DNA from: Hydractinia symbiolongicarpus
Taxonomy: Eukaryota; Cnidaria; Hydrozoa; Anthoathecata; Hydractiniidae
DNA length: 64,000 nt
NCBI RefSeq assembly: GCF_029227915.1
Contig: NC_079885.1
Coordinates: forward strand, 6,200,001 to 6,264,000
Direction: 5' to 3'
Below the pieces are notes generated by a model. It saw nothing but the letters and a program-made list of their open reading frames with translations. It ran no database searches and was not told the DNA's origin. The translations under genes were made by a program, and so were the position numbers. Positions 1 to 11,313 of the stretch are shown here, piece by piece (position 1 is the first letter of the stretch; each line of letters opens with the position of its first letter).

Positions 1-1818
1 AGAAATTGTGTTGTTTTGTTTCGCACAAGTTCTAGATTGATGTCAGTTTTAGTTGTTGTTACGACTGTATTTTTCCAAACAGATTTCGTGGGCTTTCATA
101 AAAACGATGAATGAGGCGCATGGGGAATTAAAAAGTTAATATGGTGTGTACGAAAAGCACTCAAAAGTAACACTTCACAAGAACTGATCTTTTTCTGGGA
201 TCAAATTAGATCTTCCATAAATATTTGATTAGGTACCCGGGGTTTATTTCTCAGAAATGATTTTAAGGGTTGGTTTTCGGCAACTTGTGAGACTTTCTTT
301 TAAAATGTTTTCAGAATTACAAAATAATAATACGTTGTCACGAAAAATAAGTAAATAAATAACACAAAAATTATTTAAAAGCAAAACTTTTGTTAAATGT
401 GTAAATTTTTTTCAATTCAAAATGAAAATATGGTTGTCAGTTGGTAGCTAGGACAATTATTAACATTTACCTTCGTAACAAAGTAGATTAAAACATGTCA
501 CATTTTCTATTTCGTGTTTCGTACCACGATTTAAAATATTTATAGAATTACAAAATAATAAGACGTTGACATACGGAAATATGATATAGAGACTGGTCGT
601 CATCCCGTGGAAACACAGATTTCTCACACGTTAATATTTCATGCATCTGTAAAAGATAATTGCATCAGAATGAGTGTTATGCTGGGGATTGTGTTGTTGC
701 AATTTAGTCGAATACGAATCGTTAAATGTAAGTAATAGACTGGCGTTACCGATATTAGCATATTAGAAACGTCTCGTCGATTGCATCAAAAATATCAGCA
801 AACAGGTTACGCCAGTGGGGTAACTGAACATGCTTAATACAATTTGCGAGGAATACCATTTTTAGCACAGATTTAACGTATTACAAAATGATTTAATCTT
901 ATAAAAATACATTTCGCTAAATTCACGTACAAGACACTTTGTTATGAAGTAAAGTACACCTACGATGGAGAGTACACCAACGACGAAGTAATCATAAAAC
1001 AAAGCTGATTTTATGTTGAAAAAGAGGGTTGTACGATGATAACAAACGTGTTCTGATCTTTCTCCCTCTCTCTTCCTTAAAAATTACCATTACAAAGTAC
1101 AACAAGCTTGAGGAACAGAAACACCTAAAAGGCGCTTGTAGTTTCACACAGTGTTTAACAATTTGGCTTGGCGTTGTGCGTCAGTCCATAATTTGCCTAT
1201 ATTTAGCCTCAATACACGTAATCTTTTTGGCATATTTTTTCCGGTTGATTAATATAACAGACCAGTTGTTAGTCTATGGAGAACTCTAGGGGAAGTCGCA
1301 CATCGTGCATATTTTATCACTATTTCGTGCATCGTTAATGGACTTTATTTACGCGGAGGTTATTGCTATGGTTATAGGTGTAATTATAATAGCGTTTTTA
1401 ATTACAAAACCCCCTGTTTTTTATTGAGTCGGAGACAACAGCGGGTATTTAATTTAATAACTAATTTGAGAATCTCCATAACATGATAGTAGTAAAGATG
1501 TAAAAGCTTAAACATGCACCGTCTAGGAAAACTATTATAAATTTATGCACTAAAGAGACTGTAGAGATTTTTAACGACCTATAGTCGAAAAAGGAACATT
1601 TTTTTGCTACCTATAAAGAGTGAAATTTTATAATAGTGTGTCATAGTCATATTTTAAGCAGAGAACCAAGCTACTTGAAAAAGCAGGTAAGCGAAAAACT
1701 TTCTTTGGTAACAAGTACAAAAGATTGAAATAAATTAGCTCAAAAGATCTGTTTTCAGTGAATCTTAAATTTCCATCATATATAGAAACTTAAATCAATC
1801 GACTAAATTCCCTTTAGA
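1..1818. other. Non-coding flank left of the lectin gene
   Basis: No gene was recognised here. A short motif beginning gaattacaaaataataa occurs twice (about 313 and 545). From about 633 the DNA is the left end of a unit repeated at about 4203. The open frame at 1029-1289, also present at 4572-4832, starts with TTG, matches no known family and has no splice support, so I treat it as non-coding sequence carried along by the duplication. Confidence 0.6.
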
Positions 1819-2976
1819 ATGAAGATTTCAACTTCCTTGATCGCGTTGTATTTGATGTTTTATGTTGTGTCAGGTATTTTCATCATTTTACGTAAATAAT
1901 GCAATAATTATAATTGTCGCCCTACAGGCACACATGCTACTAGAAAATGAATTCTTTTATAGGCATTACTGTCTGTGAACACAAAACATTGAGTATCAAA
2001 TGTTCACCAGGAAGAGCTATTACAATAATATATGCAAACTACGGACGACTTTCGAAAAAAATTTGCAGAAGTCGAACTTCGCAACGTACAACCACCTGCA
2101 AAGCACCGAAATCATTACGTATAGTCAAAGCGATTTGTAATGGCAAAAGATCGTGCAAAATTCCTGCAAAAAATGAAATGTTTGGTGATCCATGTTATGG
2201 TGTTTATAAGTATTTGAAAGTCACTTTCACGTGCAAGTACGTGCCACGTCACATAATCTAAATCCAACACAAGTGATGTGACATTTTACTTACTACTTAA
2301 ACTTTCCGTTGTTACTTACAGGGTACCTCGACCACAGGAAAGTGCTTGTGAGAGACGTCGATTGAAATTGGAATGTCCTCCTGCACAAATTATCAGGATA
2401 ACTTACGCAAACTATGGCCGATATTCCAAGAACATTTGTCCACTATCCACTGTCCATTATCCTTTTAAGGGTATTTGTCGGGCAGCATCGTCTTTTGCTA
2501 AAGTCAGCGATGTTTGTAATGGAAGACGCTCGTGCAGTGTTTACGCATCCAACAAAGTTTTCGGGGATCCTTGCCCTGGTGTCTACAAATATTTGGCTGT
2601 GCGTTATACTTGCGTGTAAGTATCGTTTATCCAGCAACTTTAAACTTAATTTCAATTTTTTTTAATTCTGTTTCCTTGTTTTAGATTACCACCTCGTTCC
2701 AACCAAGCGTGCGAACGCCGGAAATTAAATTTACTTTGTCCTGCTGGCTTTAAAATTCTGATTACATCTGCTAATTACGGCAGACGTTCGAAATATATTT
2801 GTCCTAGTTCAAATTCTGGCACCACCACCACTTGCAGTGATCCTTCATCGTTTTCTATAGTGGCAAAAAAATGCAATGGAAAACCTTCCTGTTCCATCTC
2901 TGCTTCAAATAAAGTTTTTCGTGACCGCTGCAAGGGAGTATTCAAGTATTTGAAAGCGTCGTACCTGTGTATTTAG
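1819..2976 (+). CDS. Secreted lectin with three SUEL (rhamnose/galactose-binding) domains
   Basis: Four exons are proposed: 1819-1873, 1963-2236, 2322-2615 and 2685-2976, giving about 304 residues. The ATG at 1819 opens a hydrophobic signal peptide (MKISTSLIALYLMFYVVS), so the protein is probably secreted. Each later exon encodes one SUEL-type lectin domain, the sea-urchin-egg-lectin fold that binds rhamnose or galactose. Domains 1 and 2 carry the family's two sugar-site motifs, ANYGR near the start and FGDPC followed by GVYKYL near the end. Domain 3 keeps ANYGR but has FRDRC in place of the DPC motif, so its sugar binding may be weakened. The introns are short (69-89 bases) and reading phase is preserved at every junction. 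The acceptor at 1963 was chosen over one at 1928 because the latter reads into a stop. The target sugar is unknown; secreted roles in immunity or allorecognition are only possibilities. Confidence 0.88.
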
Positions 2977-3099
2977 GTGTATACTACTTTCAATTTTGTG
3001 ACGATCTTATTTACTAATGATATCTTAAATACATTTTCAAAAACAAATGTTTTTTCATATTTTGGTTACTCAAAGCATCCAGCATATCCACGCTATTCT

Positions 3100-3225
3100 C
3101 AACCTCGTTCCCAGGGCATTTTGCCTTGTGGATAAGTTGATAGCCGGGAAAAGCCTGTTCCAGGGTCATTGTTGGCTACTCTGTAATAACGGCTCAGGGG
3201 TCAAAAGACCCTGGGGACGAGGTTG
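3100..3225. repeat. Small inverted-repeat element (MITE-like), lectin unit copy 1
   Basis: CAACCTCGTTCCCAGGG at the left end pairs with CCCTGGGGACGAGGTTG at the right end, about 126 bases in all. The same element sits at 5390-5515, at the same place in the second lectin unit, so it predates that duplication. A related copy lies at about 25479-25550. It has no coding capacity and looks like a non-autonomous DNA element. Confidence 0.7.
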
Positions 3226-3890
3226 CGCTATTCTTTCTCCAGTGATAAAACGTAGGACTGGTTAGCTTTTGCCAACAAATACGTATGTTGGTTTTATTAA
3301 TTTAACAACAGTAAAAATTATATGCTCGAACGATTTCATGTTGAATCTCTATACATGCAGCTGTTAAAACTAGGTAACATTTTATAAGAAATAGCGCAGA
3401 TGAAACAATAATACATATCTTCTGTAACCGTTTGCCACTTTCAAAAACAGTAATATAAACACAAAATACACATTTTTAAAATCACGGAAAGGAACACAAA
3501 AAGGACAAGTTAATAAAACTTCATGGTATTTTATTACTATGTCATTTTAACTTCCACAGTTCCTGATTACCAATATACAACCCTAACAGCGTGGTTAAAA
3601 AACATCAAAATTGTTAGAAAGGATTAAAATAGATTCATGGAGACTAAAAAATCTCTCTTCACCCATGGTGACCCTTAATTGGAGTTCCCCCTGCATTTCA
3701 TTTTAACGCATGTTTATTTTCACGTAAAATGAATTTCAAGTTTTTCTGCGCGAGAATTTGTACAAGCCAGCGCCACAGTATACAAAACATAATACATTGA
3801 CTGCTATAAAATATAGTTTTCTGGTCAGAATACTTTCAGATACCATTTGCTTCAATTTTACGAATCCGAAGAGCGTGGCAGGTCTATTTG

Positions 3891-4200
3891 AGCATAAAGC
3901 TTTCTGTGCTATTTTCTGCGTGTTATTTTATTGAAAGAAGTTTGCGAAAACGCTTCCACATCTCCCGCCGTATTGAAGTATTTATAATTCCGTACAATAT
4001 CGGATTTACTGCAACAGACGAAAATTAATTGCATTGCCGATCCATGTGAGTTCTCGTAGATGACATAAATTGCATAGCGTATTCCATATAACAAGAATGA
4101 TGAAAGTAACCCAGGTGAAAACACAAACTCCCACAAGTAGCATTATCCGTTTCGTTCCACGGTAAGAAGACACAAATTGAAAACAGCTAACGGAAGAGAC
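3891..4200 (-). pseudogene. Broken GPCR copy
   Basis: This is a degraded copy of the intact receptor at 6849-7850. Sequence for the end of TM5/TM6, TM7 and the cytoplasmic tail is recognisable. A one-base loss (AATTATTCG in the intact gene, AATTTTCG here) shifts the frame just before the TM7 NPxxY region. About 350 bases are missing where intact positions about 7118 and 7467 are joined. The copy ends abruptly at about intact position 7516, so TM1 and TM2 are absent. The surviving 75-codon open frame at 3909-4136 is out of the receptor frame and meaningless. Confidence 0.85.
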
Positions 4201-5021
4201 ATTGATATTTCATGCATCTGTGAAAGATAATTGCATCGGAATGAGTGTTATGCTGGGGATTGTGTTGTTGCAATTTAGTCGAATACAAATCGTTAAATGT
4301 AAGTAATAGACTGGCGTTATCGATTGCATCAGAAATATGAGTAAACAGGTTACGCCAGTGGGGTAACTGAACATGCTTAATACAATTTGCGAGGAATACC
4401 ATTTTTAGCACAGATTTAACGCATTACAAAATGATTTAATCTTATAAAAATCCATTTCGCTAAATTCACGTACAAGACACTTTGTTATGAAGTAAAGTAC
4501 ACCTACGATGATCGTTGTACCAACGATGAAGTGATCATAAAACAAAGCTGATTTGATGTTGAAAAAGAGGGTTGTACGATGATAACAAACGTGTTCTGAT
4601 CTTTTTCCCTCTCTCTTCCTTAAGAATTTCCATTACAAAGTACAACAAATTTGAAGAACTGAAACACCTAAAAGGCGCTTGTAGTTTCAAACAGTGTTTA
4701 ACAATTTGGCTTGGCGTTGTGCGTCAGTCCATAATTTGCCTATATTTAGCCTCAAAACACGTAATCTTTTTGGCATATCTTTTCCGGTTGATTAATATAA
4801 CAGACCAGTTGTTAGTCTATGGAGAACTCTAGGGGAAGTCGCACATCGTGCATATTTTATCACTATTTCATGCATCGTTAATGGACTTTACTTACGCGGG
4901 GGTTATTGCTATGGTTATAGGTGTAATTATAATAGCGTTTTTAATTACAAAACCCCCTGTTTTTTATTGAGTCGCAGACAACAGCTGGTATTTAATTTAA
5001 TAGCTAATTTGAGAATCTCCG

Positions 5022-5266
5022 TACTTTGTCCTGCTGGCTTTAAAATTCTGATTACATCTGCTAATTACGGCAGACGTTCGAAATATATTTGTCCTAGTTC
5101 AAATTCTGGCACCACCACCACTTGCAGTGATCCTTCATCGTTTTCTATAGTGGCAAAAAAATGCAATGGAAAACCTTCCTGTTCCATCTCTGCTTCAAAT
5201 AAAGTTTTTCGTGACCGCTGCAAGGGAGTATTCAAGTATTTGAAAGCGTCGTACCTGTGTATTTAG
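5022..5266 (+). pseudogene. Truncated lectin copy (third SUEL domain only)
   Basis: The sequence is essentially identical to 2732-2976, most of lectin exon 4. It begins directly after non-coding leader sequence corresponding to about 1473, so the signal peptide and the first two domains are gone through an internal deletion of about 1.26 kb. The open frame 4967-5266 arises because leader sequence happens to be open upstream; it has no ATG, no signal peptide and no splice acceptor at the join. It could serve as a donor for gene conversion with the intact gene. Confidence 0.85.
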
Positions 5267-5389
5267 GTGTATACTACTTTCAATTTTGTGACGATCTTAT
5301 TTACTAATGATATCTTAAATACATTTTCAAAAACAAATGTTTTTTCATACTTTGGTTACTCAAAGCATCCAGCATATCCACGCTATTCT

Positions 5390-5515
5390 CAACCTCGTTC
5401 CCAGGGCATTTTGCCTTGTGGATAAGTTGATAGCCGGGAAAAGCCTGTTCCAGGGTCATTGTTGGCTACTCTGTAATAACGCCTCAGGGGTCGAAAGACC
5501 CTGGGGACGAGGTTG
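5390..5515. repeat. Small inverted-repeat element (MITE-like), lectin unit copy 2
   Basis: This is the counterpart of the element at 3100-3225, at the same distance from the lectin stop codon, with the same terminal CAACCTCGTTCCCAGGG repeats and only a few differences. Confidence 0.7.
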
Positions 5516-5879
5516 CGCTATTCTTTCTCCAGTGATAAGACGTAGGACTGGTTAGCTTTTGCCAACAAATACGTATGTTGGTTTTATTAACTTAACAAAA
5601 GTAAAATTATATGTTCGAACGATTTTATGTTGAATCTCTATACACACAGCTGTTAAAACTAGGTAACATTTTATAAGAAGTAGCGCAGATGAAACAATTC
5701 GAAAATTGTGTGTGTTTATCTAGACTATATTAATTAATACATATCTTCTGTAACCGTTTGCCACTTTAAAAAGCAGTGTAGTAACTTAGGTAAAAAACAT
5801 AAATTAATAATTCATGCTTATTTTATTACTGTTATTTCCATCATTACCCCTGTAAAAACATCAAAGTTGTTAGACCTGC

Positions 5880-6520
5880 TGCAGAAACTTTAATAAAAAA
5901 TTTGATTAAGTATGCATCAGATGAAAAAGTAGAAGAAATTTGGCGGGATAGGAATAAGCAGACATTATATTTTTGCACGAAATGGCTTATTTAGTCTTTT
6001 CCCCGCTACGATTTACTCTTTCACTAACTATTTGACCTTAATTGCAAATGAGAGTCCTTAGTAAGTTCTTCTCCAACTAGGATTGTTGAATATCTGTAGA
6101 AAAAGTCAGGATAAGTTGTTTCTGATGACGACGTTGGTGAAGAATGTGCGAGGGTGAGCAGTAAGCAGAGCAGAAGCATTATTGATGAGTGGCAAACATT
6201 TCAGTCTTAATATCTCAACAAAAAAGAAAGGAAATTTACTTCCTACGTAAAAAGAAAAGCTAGAGTCAAATGCAGAAATATTTTATATAAACAACGCGCA
6301 CAATTGAACAGAAAGACAAACTTGGATAAGTGTTTTTTATTAAAGTATGTAAAAGAAAATGACTTGAAGGTATAATAGTTTTAAGCTTAAAAAATGTGTT
6401 CCTATATTTGTCTGATTTTATTTTTTAAATTTTACTTTTCATATTTTGTTATTCTCCTTTCCTATAAACTGTTAGATAGATAAGAAGAAGTAAAGGACTT
6501 AAAATAAATATTATCTTTTC
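5880..6520. other. Sequence present only in the right lectin-GPCR unit
   Basis: When the two units are compared, homology stops near 3600/5870 and resumes at 3634/6523, leaving about 640 extra bases here. Short stretches look faintly coding on the plus strand (for example EKVEEIWRDRN near 5925, and a lysine/arginine-rich stretch near 6230-6340), but no full frame exists. It may be an inserted remnant, or sequence lost from the left unit. Confidence 0.4.
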
Positions 6521-6848
6521 ATTCATGGAGACATATCTTATTATTAAAAAATCTCTCGTCACCCATGGTGTCCCTTAATTGGAATTTTCCCTGCATTTCA
6601 TTTTAACGCATGTTTATTTTCACGTAAAAATAAATTTTGAGTGCTTCTGCGCGAGAATGTGTACAAATAAAGTAAGAAAGAAATATTTTCTTTCGTAGTT
6701 TCATTTAAACCAGCGCCGCAGTATAGAAAAACATAATACATTGAGTGCCACAGTCACAGAGGCTACAGATTGAAAATATAGTCTTCCGGTGAGAATACTT
6801 TCAGATACCACTTGTTTCAATTTTACGAATCTGAAGAACGTGGCAGGT

Positions 6849-7850
6849 CTATTTGAGCATAAAGCTTTCTGTGCTATTTTCTGCGTGATATTTTATTGAA
6901 AGAAGCTTGCGAAAACGCTTCCACATCTCCCGCCGTATTGAAGTGTTTATAATTCCGTACAATATCGGATTTACCGAAACAGACGAATAATTAATTGCAT
7001 TTCCGATCCATGTGAGTTCTCGTGGATGACACAAATTGCATAGCGTATTCCATATAACAAGAATGATGAAAGTTACCCAGGTGAAAACACAGACTCCCAC
7101 AAGTAGCATTATCCGTTTCGCTCCTTTTCGGAATGACAACAACTTCTTCTGGTGTTTTTTTCGGTCTTTAATAGTGCAATGAATTCGTCGCTCATGTCTA
7201 TTCGCAATGCGTACAATAAAAAAGTTTAACACTAATATTCCGATAATAGGAATCAAAAAATTCAGTACGCCATGAAATATAGTAAAGCCGATTGAAACAT
7301 TTAACTCGCAGAATCCATTCGCAACCCTTAAAATGTCACTATTATGCATAACAGGCGCAAGTGAGATAAGCAGCGTGTATAACCACGTCGATATCAACAT
7401 CACTGCAATTTTCGGTGCAGTAAAATATGTATGTCTTTTGAAAGGGTATGATATTGTAAGAAATCGTTCCACGGTAAGAAGACACAAATTCAAAACAGCT
7501 AACGGGAGAGACATTAGGAAACCAATGTGCATAAACCCGCATGGCACGATACCAAATGTATGATAGCCATAGATCATAAAACTGACGTCAAATGGGATCA
7601 CAAATAACGCTGTTATCACATCTCCAATTGCTAAGTTCACGATAAAAACATGGGTTATCGAGTAAAGGTGTCTCGATACTACAATAGTTAGTATTAATAA
7701 CGCGTTGGCAATGATAGATGTAACAATTATTGCAGTGAATAATATAGTCATTGCGATAGAAAAACCTTGAGAAAGACTTGTACCATTGTTTGTTTGGTTC
7801 ATAACGTTTGGCGTGGAATTGTTAAAGCCGGTGGTGTTTAAAATATCCAT
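6849..7850 (-). CDS. Rhodopsin-class (class A) G-protein-coupled receptor
   Basis: A single exon encodes 333 residues from the ATG at 7850. The N-terminus carries several N-glycosylation sequons (NTT, NNS, NGT), followed by seven hydrophobic segments. Family landmarks are LAIGD in TM2, a cysteine at the start of TM3, ERF at the end of TM3 in place of the usual DRY, and NPILY at the end of TM7. The usual TM6 CWxP is replaced by FTWV, lacking the proline. A basic third loop and a short basic tail follow. These features suit a plasma-membrane receptor signalling through heterotrimeric G proteins. It resembles the amine/adenosine/melatonin-like receptors expanded in cnidarians, but the ligand cannot be assigned. 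A degraded paralogue lies at 3891-4200, and an (AAC)n tract sits about 50 bases upstream. Confidence 0.9.
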   Translation of the reverse strand: MDILNTTGFNNSTPNVMNQTNNGTSLSQGFSIAMTILFTAIIVTSIIANALLILTIVVSRHLYSITHVFIVNLAIGDVITALFVIPFDVSFMIYGYHTFGIVPCGFMHIGFLMSLPLAVLNLCLLTVERFLTISYPFKRHTYFTAPKIAVMLISTWLYTLLISLAPVMHNSDILRVANGFCELNVSIGFTIFHGVLNFLIPIIGILVLNFFIVRIANRHERRIHCTIKDRKKHQKKLLSFRKGAKRIMLLVGVCVFTWVTFIILVIWNTLCNLCHPRELTWIGNAINYSSVSVNPILYGIINTSIRREMWKRFRKLLSIKYHAENSTESFMLK

Positions 7851-7900
7851 GATGGTTATACTGAAAAAATGTAAATATATACTTAAGATAAGCTATTTCT

Positions 7901-7944
<44 letters not shown>

Positions 7945-7945
7945 C
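7901..7945. repeat. (AAC)n microsatellite
   Basis: About fifteen perfect AAC units lie about 50 bases upstream of the GPCR start codon, in its presumed 5' region on the minus strand (GTT repeats in transcript sense). Confidence 0.95.
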
Positions 7946-10690
7946 TAAATATCTACTGTTTGGAAAAAATAACAGGAACAAACAAGCATATTATATGTAA
8001 TATAACAAAACAAATAACGGAGAAAAACTCACACTGTTAACGTAGGAATATGAGTGGAGATGTAATAAAAAGGGTAATAACAGATCGTTATAATAAGATA
8101 AAAGAAAATAAGAAAAAGATGTAATATGTATATACTCTACTTTATTCTTTTTCTCTGTCTTAAAGTAACATAACATAAATGGTGAGTTTCTTTATCTCAG
8201 TAGGTTGTAAAATTTAATAAACTTAAATCAAATTCACATAAACAAATTGTAGAAAAAACAAGAACAGCTGAATGTATTTGCCTTAGCGTTTTAAACCGCG
8301 TCACGTCAGTTCCAATTAGTTGTCCTTCTCTCCACTCTCTCGTGAGTTCTTTATCTTTATATAACACAATTTAGAAGATTGAAAAAAATTGAATGAAGCA
8401 AAAAAAGTAAAAAAAAGGTAAACAAAGAGTTAATTAACAAAAAATTTGATAAATCTACTTTACAATAAAACAAAATCATGTTAAACAAGGCTTTAAAAAA
8501 ACTTGTATTGTATGCAAAATCTAAATATTGATTCCGTTACCTCAGCAGAAGAAGCTTTCAAAAAGTTCCCATGTTTACACTCAACCTAGGAGCACGATTA
8601 TAACCTTTCACTACAAACTTATCACAAAATACAAGGAGGTTAAAAAAAATAAGTTTTAAATTCAACTTGCAATATGTTGTACCTCAAACTTTAATAGAAA
8701 AATACAAGCAAAAACACGCATATTTAGTTATACCTTCAGGCATAACTTTCAGAACAGTTTTTGACTTATTTCTGATTTTATGTTCAACTACATACATTGC
8801 GAAAAAAATCCATACGAAACTTACCTCAGTCTAGGTCAAAATAAAACACATATTTTTCTAATAGAATAGTGTTTAGCTATATTTATACAAAATTTAACTT
8901 CCTAGTCTGAAAAAACGCGAGCTTAAAAAGAAGATGAAAAGCGATTCGAAGAACCAAACCGTTTTTTTTATACAACGGCCTGTTTTAATACGGTGCACCT
9001 CACATTGAGATTGACATCTCTACTAATGCATCTTCAATTTATTCATGAAAAAACTGAAAAGACCAAAAAAGCAAGCTAGATATTCTGCAATAAAACAATT
9101 CCCTCTGTGACGAAGTTTGTTATTGAGTATATAGCATCCAGTGTATATAAAACTAAAAATTATCAATGACATGCGAAGCTATAATTCGTTGAAATGTATA
9201 CTGACACTCCACGCTGTTTTCTTTCATAATATCACATAACGAGTTGTTGTGATATTAAATTTCTGTGTGTCAGAACTTTTGGGGAGCAAAAGAATAAATA
9301 ACATAAAAACAATAGTATGCATAAATGAAAATACGCTAAATAATAAAACAAAGCAAATAAAAATTAAATGAATAAATATATAGCAGTTAGGAAAAGAGAA
9401 TAAATTTGTCAATAACTGATTTCGTATTGTTTAAACACATTCGGAAGACTTGTTTTATAAAAGTTGAATTCCTCTTTGATCCAACCATCAACTTTTAAAT
9501 ATGTAAAAAACTATTTCATAGGTAAGGAATCAATCAAAAACGATTCAACTTGATAAAACTCGTAATTCTTAAATTTTTTTTGAAAACATGTCATTATTAT
9601 GTTTCACACACACAAAAAAACGGTAAATGATAAAAGGAAGATTGAAAAACCTGTTTGGGCATAAGAATTGGATCAGTTCCTGATAATATTTTTAAAAAGC
9701 ATTCGTTGTTAATTCGCACAAATTTTACTTCCGCAAATTTATGTGCGTGGAAAATTGGGAAAGGTGAATATGCAAAAACAAATCCTCGCAAATTTACTAA
9801 AAGTGAATCTTCCTTTCGTTTACCCTAAAATGCTATGCTAGATTTTATCCCCTGGGTACAAGAGCTGTTAATTCGGCGGCCAATCAAAAAGAATAATGAG
9901 CTAAAAAATCGACTTTATTCTATAGCGACTACCTCATCAATTTTTCGGAGAGTTTTAAATATTTTTGCACATCGAGATCTCCACTAATTTTCTTACTTCG
10001 GCTGCCCTTGCTTTGGGGTATATATTTTTACCACCGATTTTTTTGGTTGTGGTCGCTAAACTTTTAGAGAGAAAAATACCGACTTTGTATTAGTTTGTCG
10101 GAGATTTTTTTTTTATAATATATTCCGAGAAACTAACACAACTCTTTTTTAAAATTTTTAAAATGAAATATATTAAAAACGCATCAATTGTCTTATCACC
10201 GGACGGACAATATGCCTGGAAACGAGGTTGACTACAACTGTGGGGTCTGCAATTTTTAACGCAACCGTTATCGAAAATTATGGCTTTTGACGATATATCA
10301 TTTGAGCTTGATGCTGGTACCAATGCAATAGCTAGCATATGTGGTGCACAGAGTAAATATGATAAAAACCTTACCTTACACAATTATGCATGTGTGACAT
10401 AACTATATATTATGTGCTGTGCTTGTTGCACATTATGTGTAGAAGGTACCTCCAATTTTTTTATGTTAAGTTGTTGAAACAACTTCTTTCAAAGAAAGTG
10501 TAGCCTAGCTAGCTAAAATTTGTTTTTATGGCTCAGGATTGTGTGCTCTCATGCCAGTGGCAGTGAATTGGCGATTCCGTTTGACATCATAACAATTTTT
10601 TTGGAGGTGAAAAGTTTCCGTATTTTTAGTAAAGAGAGTGCAGATCTAGCTAGCTAGACACATTTTGGAGTTTTAAGAACAATACTCTAG
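7946..10690. other. AT-rich intergenic stretch
   Basis: No gene, RNA or complete mobile element was recognised. Short open frames here have no family resemblance and mostly lack ATG starts. Near 10210-10235 a fragment reading cctggaaacgaggttgacta resembles one end of the inverted-repeat family at 3100-3225. Confidence 0.5.
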
Positions 10691-10693
10691 AAA

Positions 10694-10805
10694 ATAAATA
10701 CTCTAGAACTCTTCATCTAAGCCATAGCCCCTCCTGGAAATAATAGACAGGGCATATCCCTCGATATTTGCGAGGCTAACCATGTAAAATATGCACATCT
10801 CTCTA
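10694..10805 (+). mobile_element. 3' fragment of a tRNA-derived SINE
   Basis: About 110 bases match the 3' half of the SINE at 23387-23750, including ctctagaactcttcatctaa, tccctcgatatttgcgaggc and the end motif atgtaaaatatgcacatct. The tRNA-like head is absent, so this is a 5'-truncated copy. Confidence 0.75.
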
Positions 10806-11313
10806 AACACAGTGATGTGGTAATCTTGAAAAAAACCCATACCTAACATAGCATCAAATGCCATCACTTTGAATTGAAGGAAAGGAAAAACTTTTTCCCT
10901 TTTTCTAGCACTGAAAAAAATGTTATTAAAAAATTTAGATGGTGTATGGTGTGCTGGACAAACCGTTCCAGGCACTCCTTAATACTACCATGTTCCCAGG
11001 TTTCGCATACCAATTTTCATGTCTGTAGCTGGTAGCGTAACCTTGGCACAAGGTTCGATAGATGGCATACTTTTTACAGAAAAATACTGCTTTTCAAATT
11101 TTTGTGTTTTTCTTCATAAAAGTACCGGGTAAAACTTCACACACACATGGAACATATTTATATGTTTAAGAATGCGAAAGGTAGAATTGATTTAATACTT
11201 TTTCTTAGGTAGGATTAACTTAATATATATATACAAAAAAATATTTGTGAAGGAATATTATTTGAACACATGACAAAGTTAGTAATGTGAAGGTGATTTT
11301 AATGCTAATGCTT

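Larger units (their letters stand above)
633..4200. repeat. Tandem lectin-GPCR unit, left copy
   Basis: This block contains, in order, a non-coding leader, the complete lectin gene, a small inverted-repeat element and the remains of a GPCR on the minus strand. The same order recurs from about 4203 to 7850. The leader copies (about 636-1470 and 4206-5018) differ by several substitutions and a roughly 30-base gap. The part around the last lectin exon (from 2732 and from 5022) is almost identical over more than 300 bases. The join between units reads gagacattgatatttcatg, with GPCR sequence running straight into the leader. Confidence 0.85.
4203..7850. repeat. Tandem lectin-GPCR unit, right copy
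   Basis: This is the second copy of the unit at 633-4200. It lacks the equivalent of about 1474-2731 (lectin exons 1-3 and part of 4), has extra sequence at about 5880-6520, and carries the intact GPCR. Its left edge is at the shared motif atatttcatgcatctgt, and its right edge is at or beyond the GPCR start codon. Confidence 0.82.

Noticed and set aside
1029-1289. 86-codon open frame conserved in both lectin units (also 4572-4832)
   Set aside because: It starts with TTG, has no family resemblance, and similarity is expected from the DNA duplication alone, including replacement changes at the same rate as flanking non-coding bases.
3047-3265. 72-codon frame downstream of the lectin, duplicated at 5337-5555
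   Set aside because: It reads straight through the inverted-repeat element and has no homologues I recognise; it is a by-product of the element.
7333-7563. Open frames on the opposite strand of the GPCR
   Set aside because: They are antisense or frame-shifted shadows of the receptor coding sequence.
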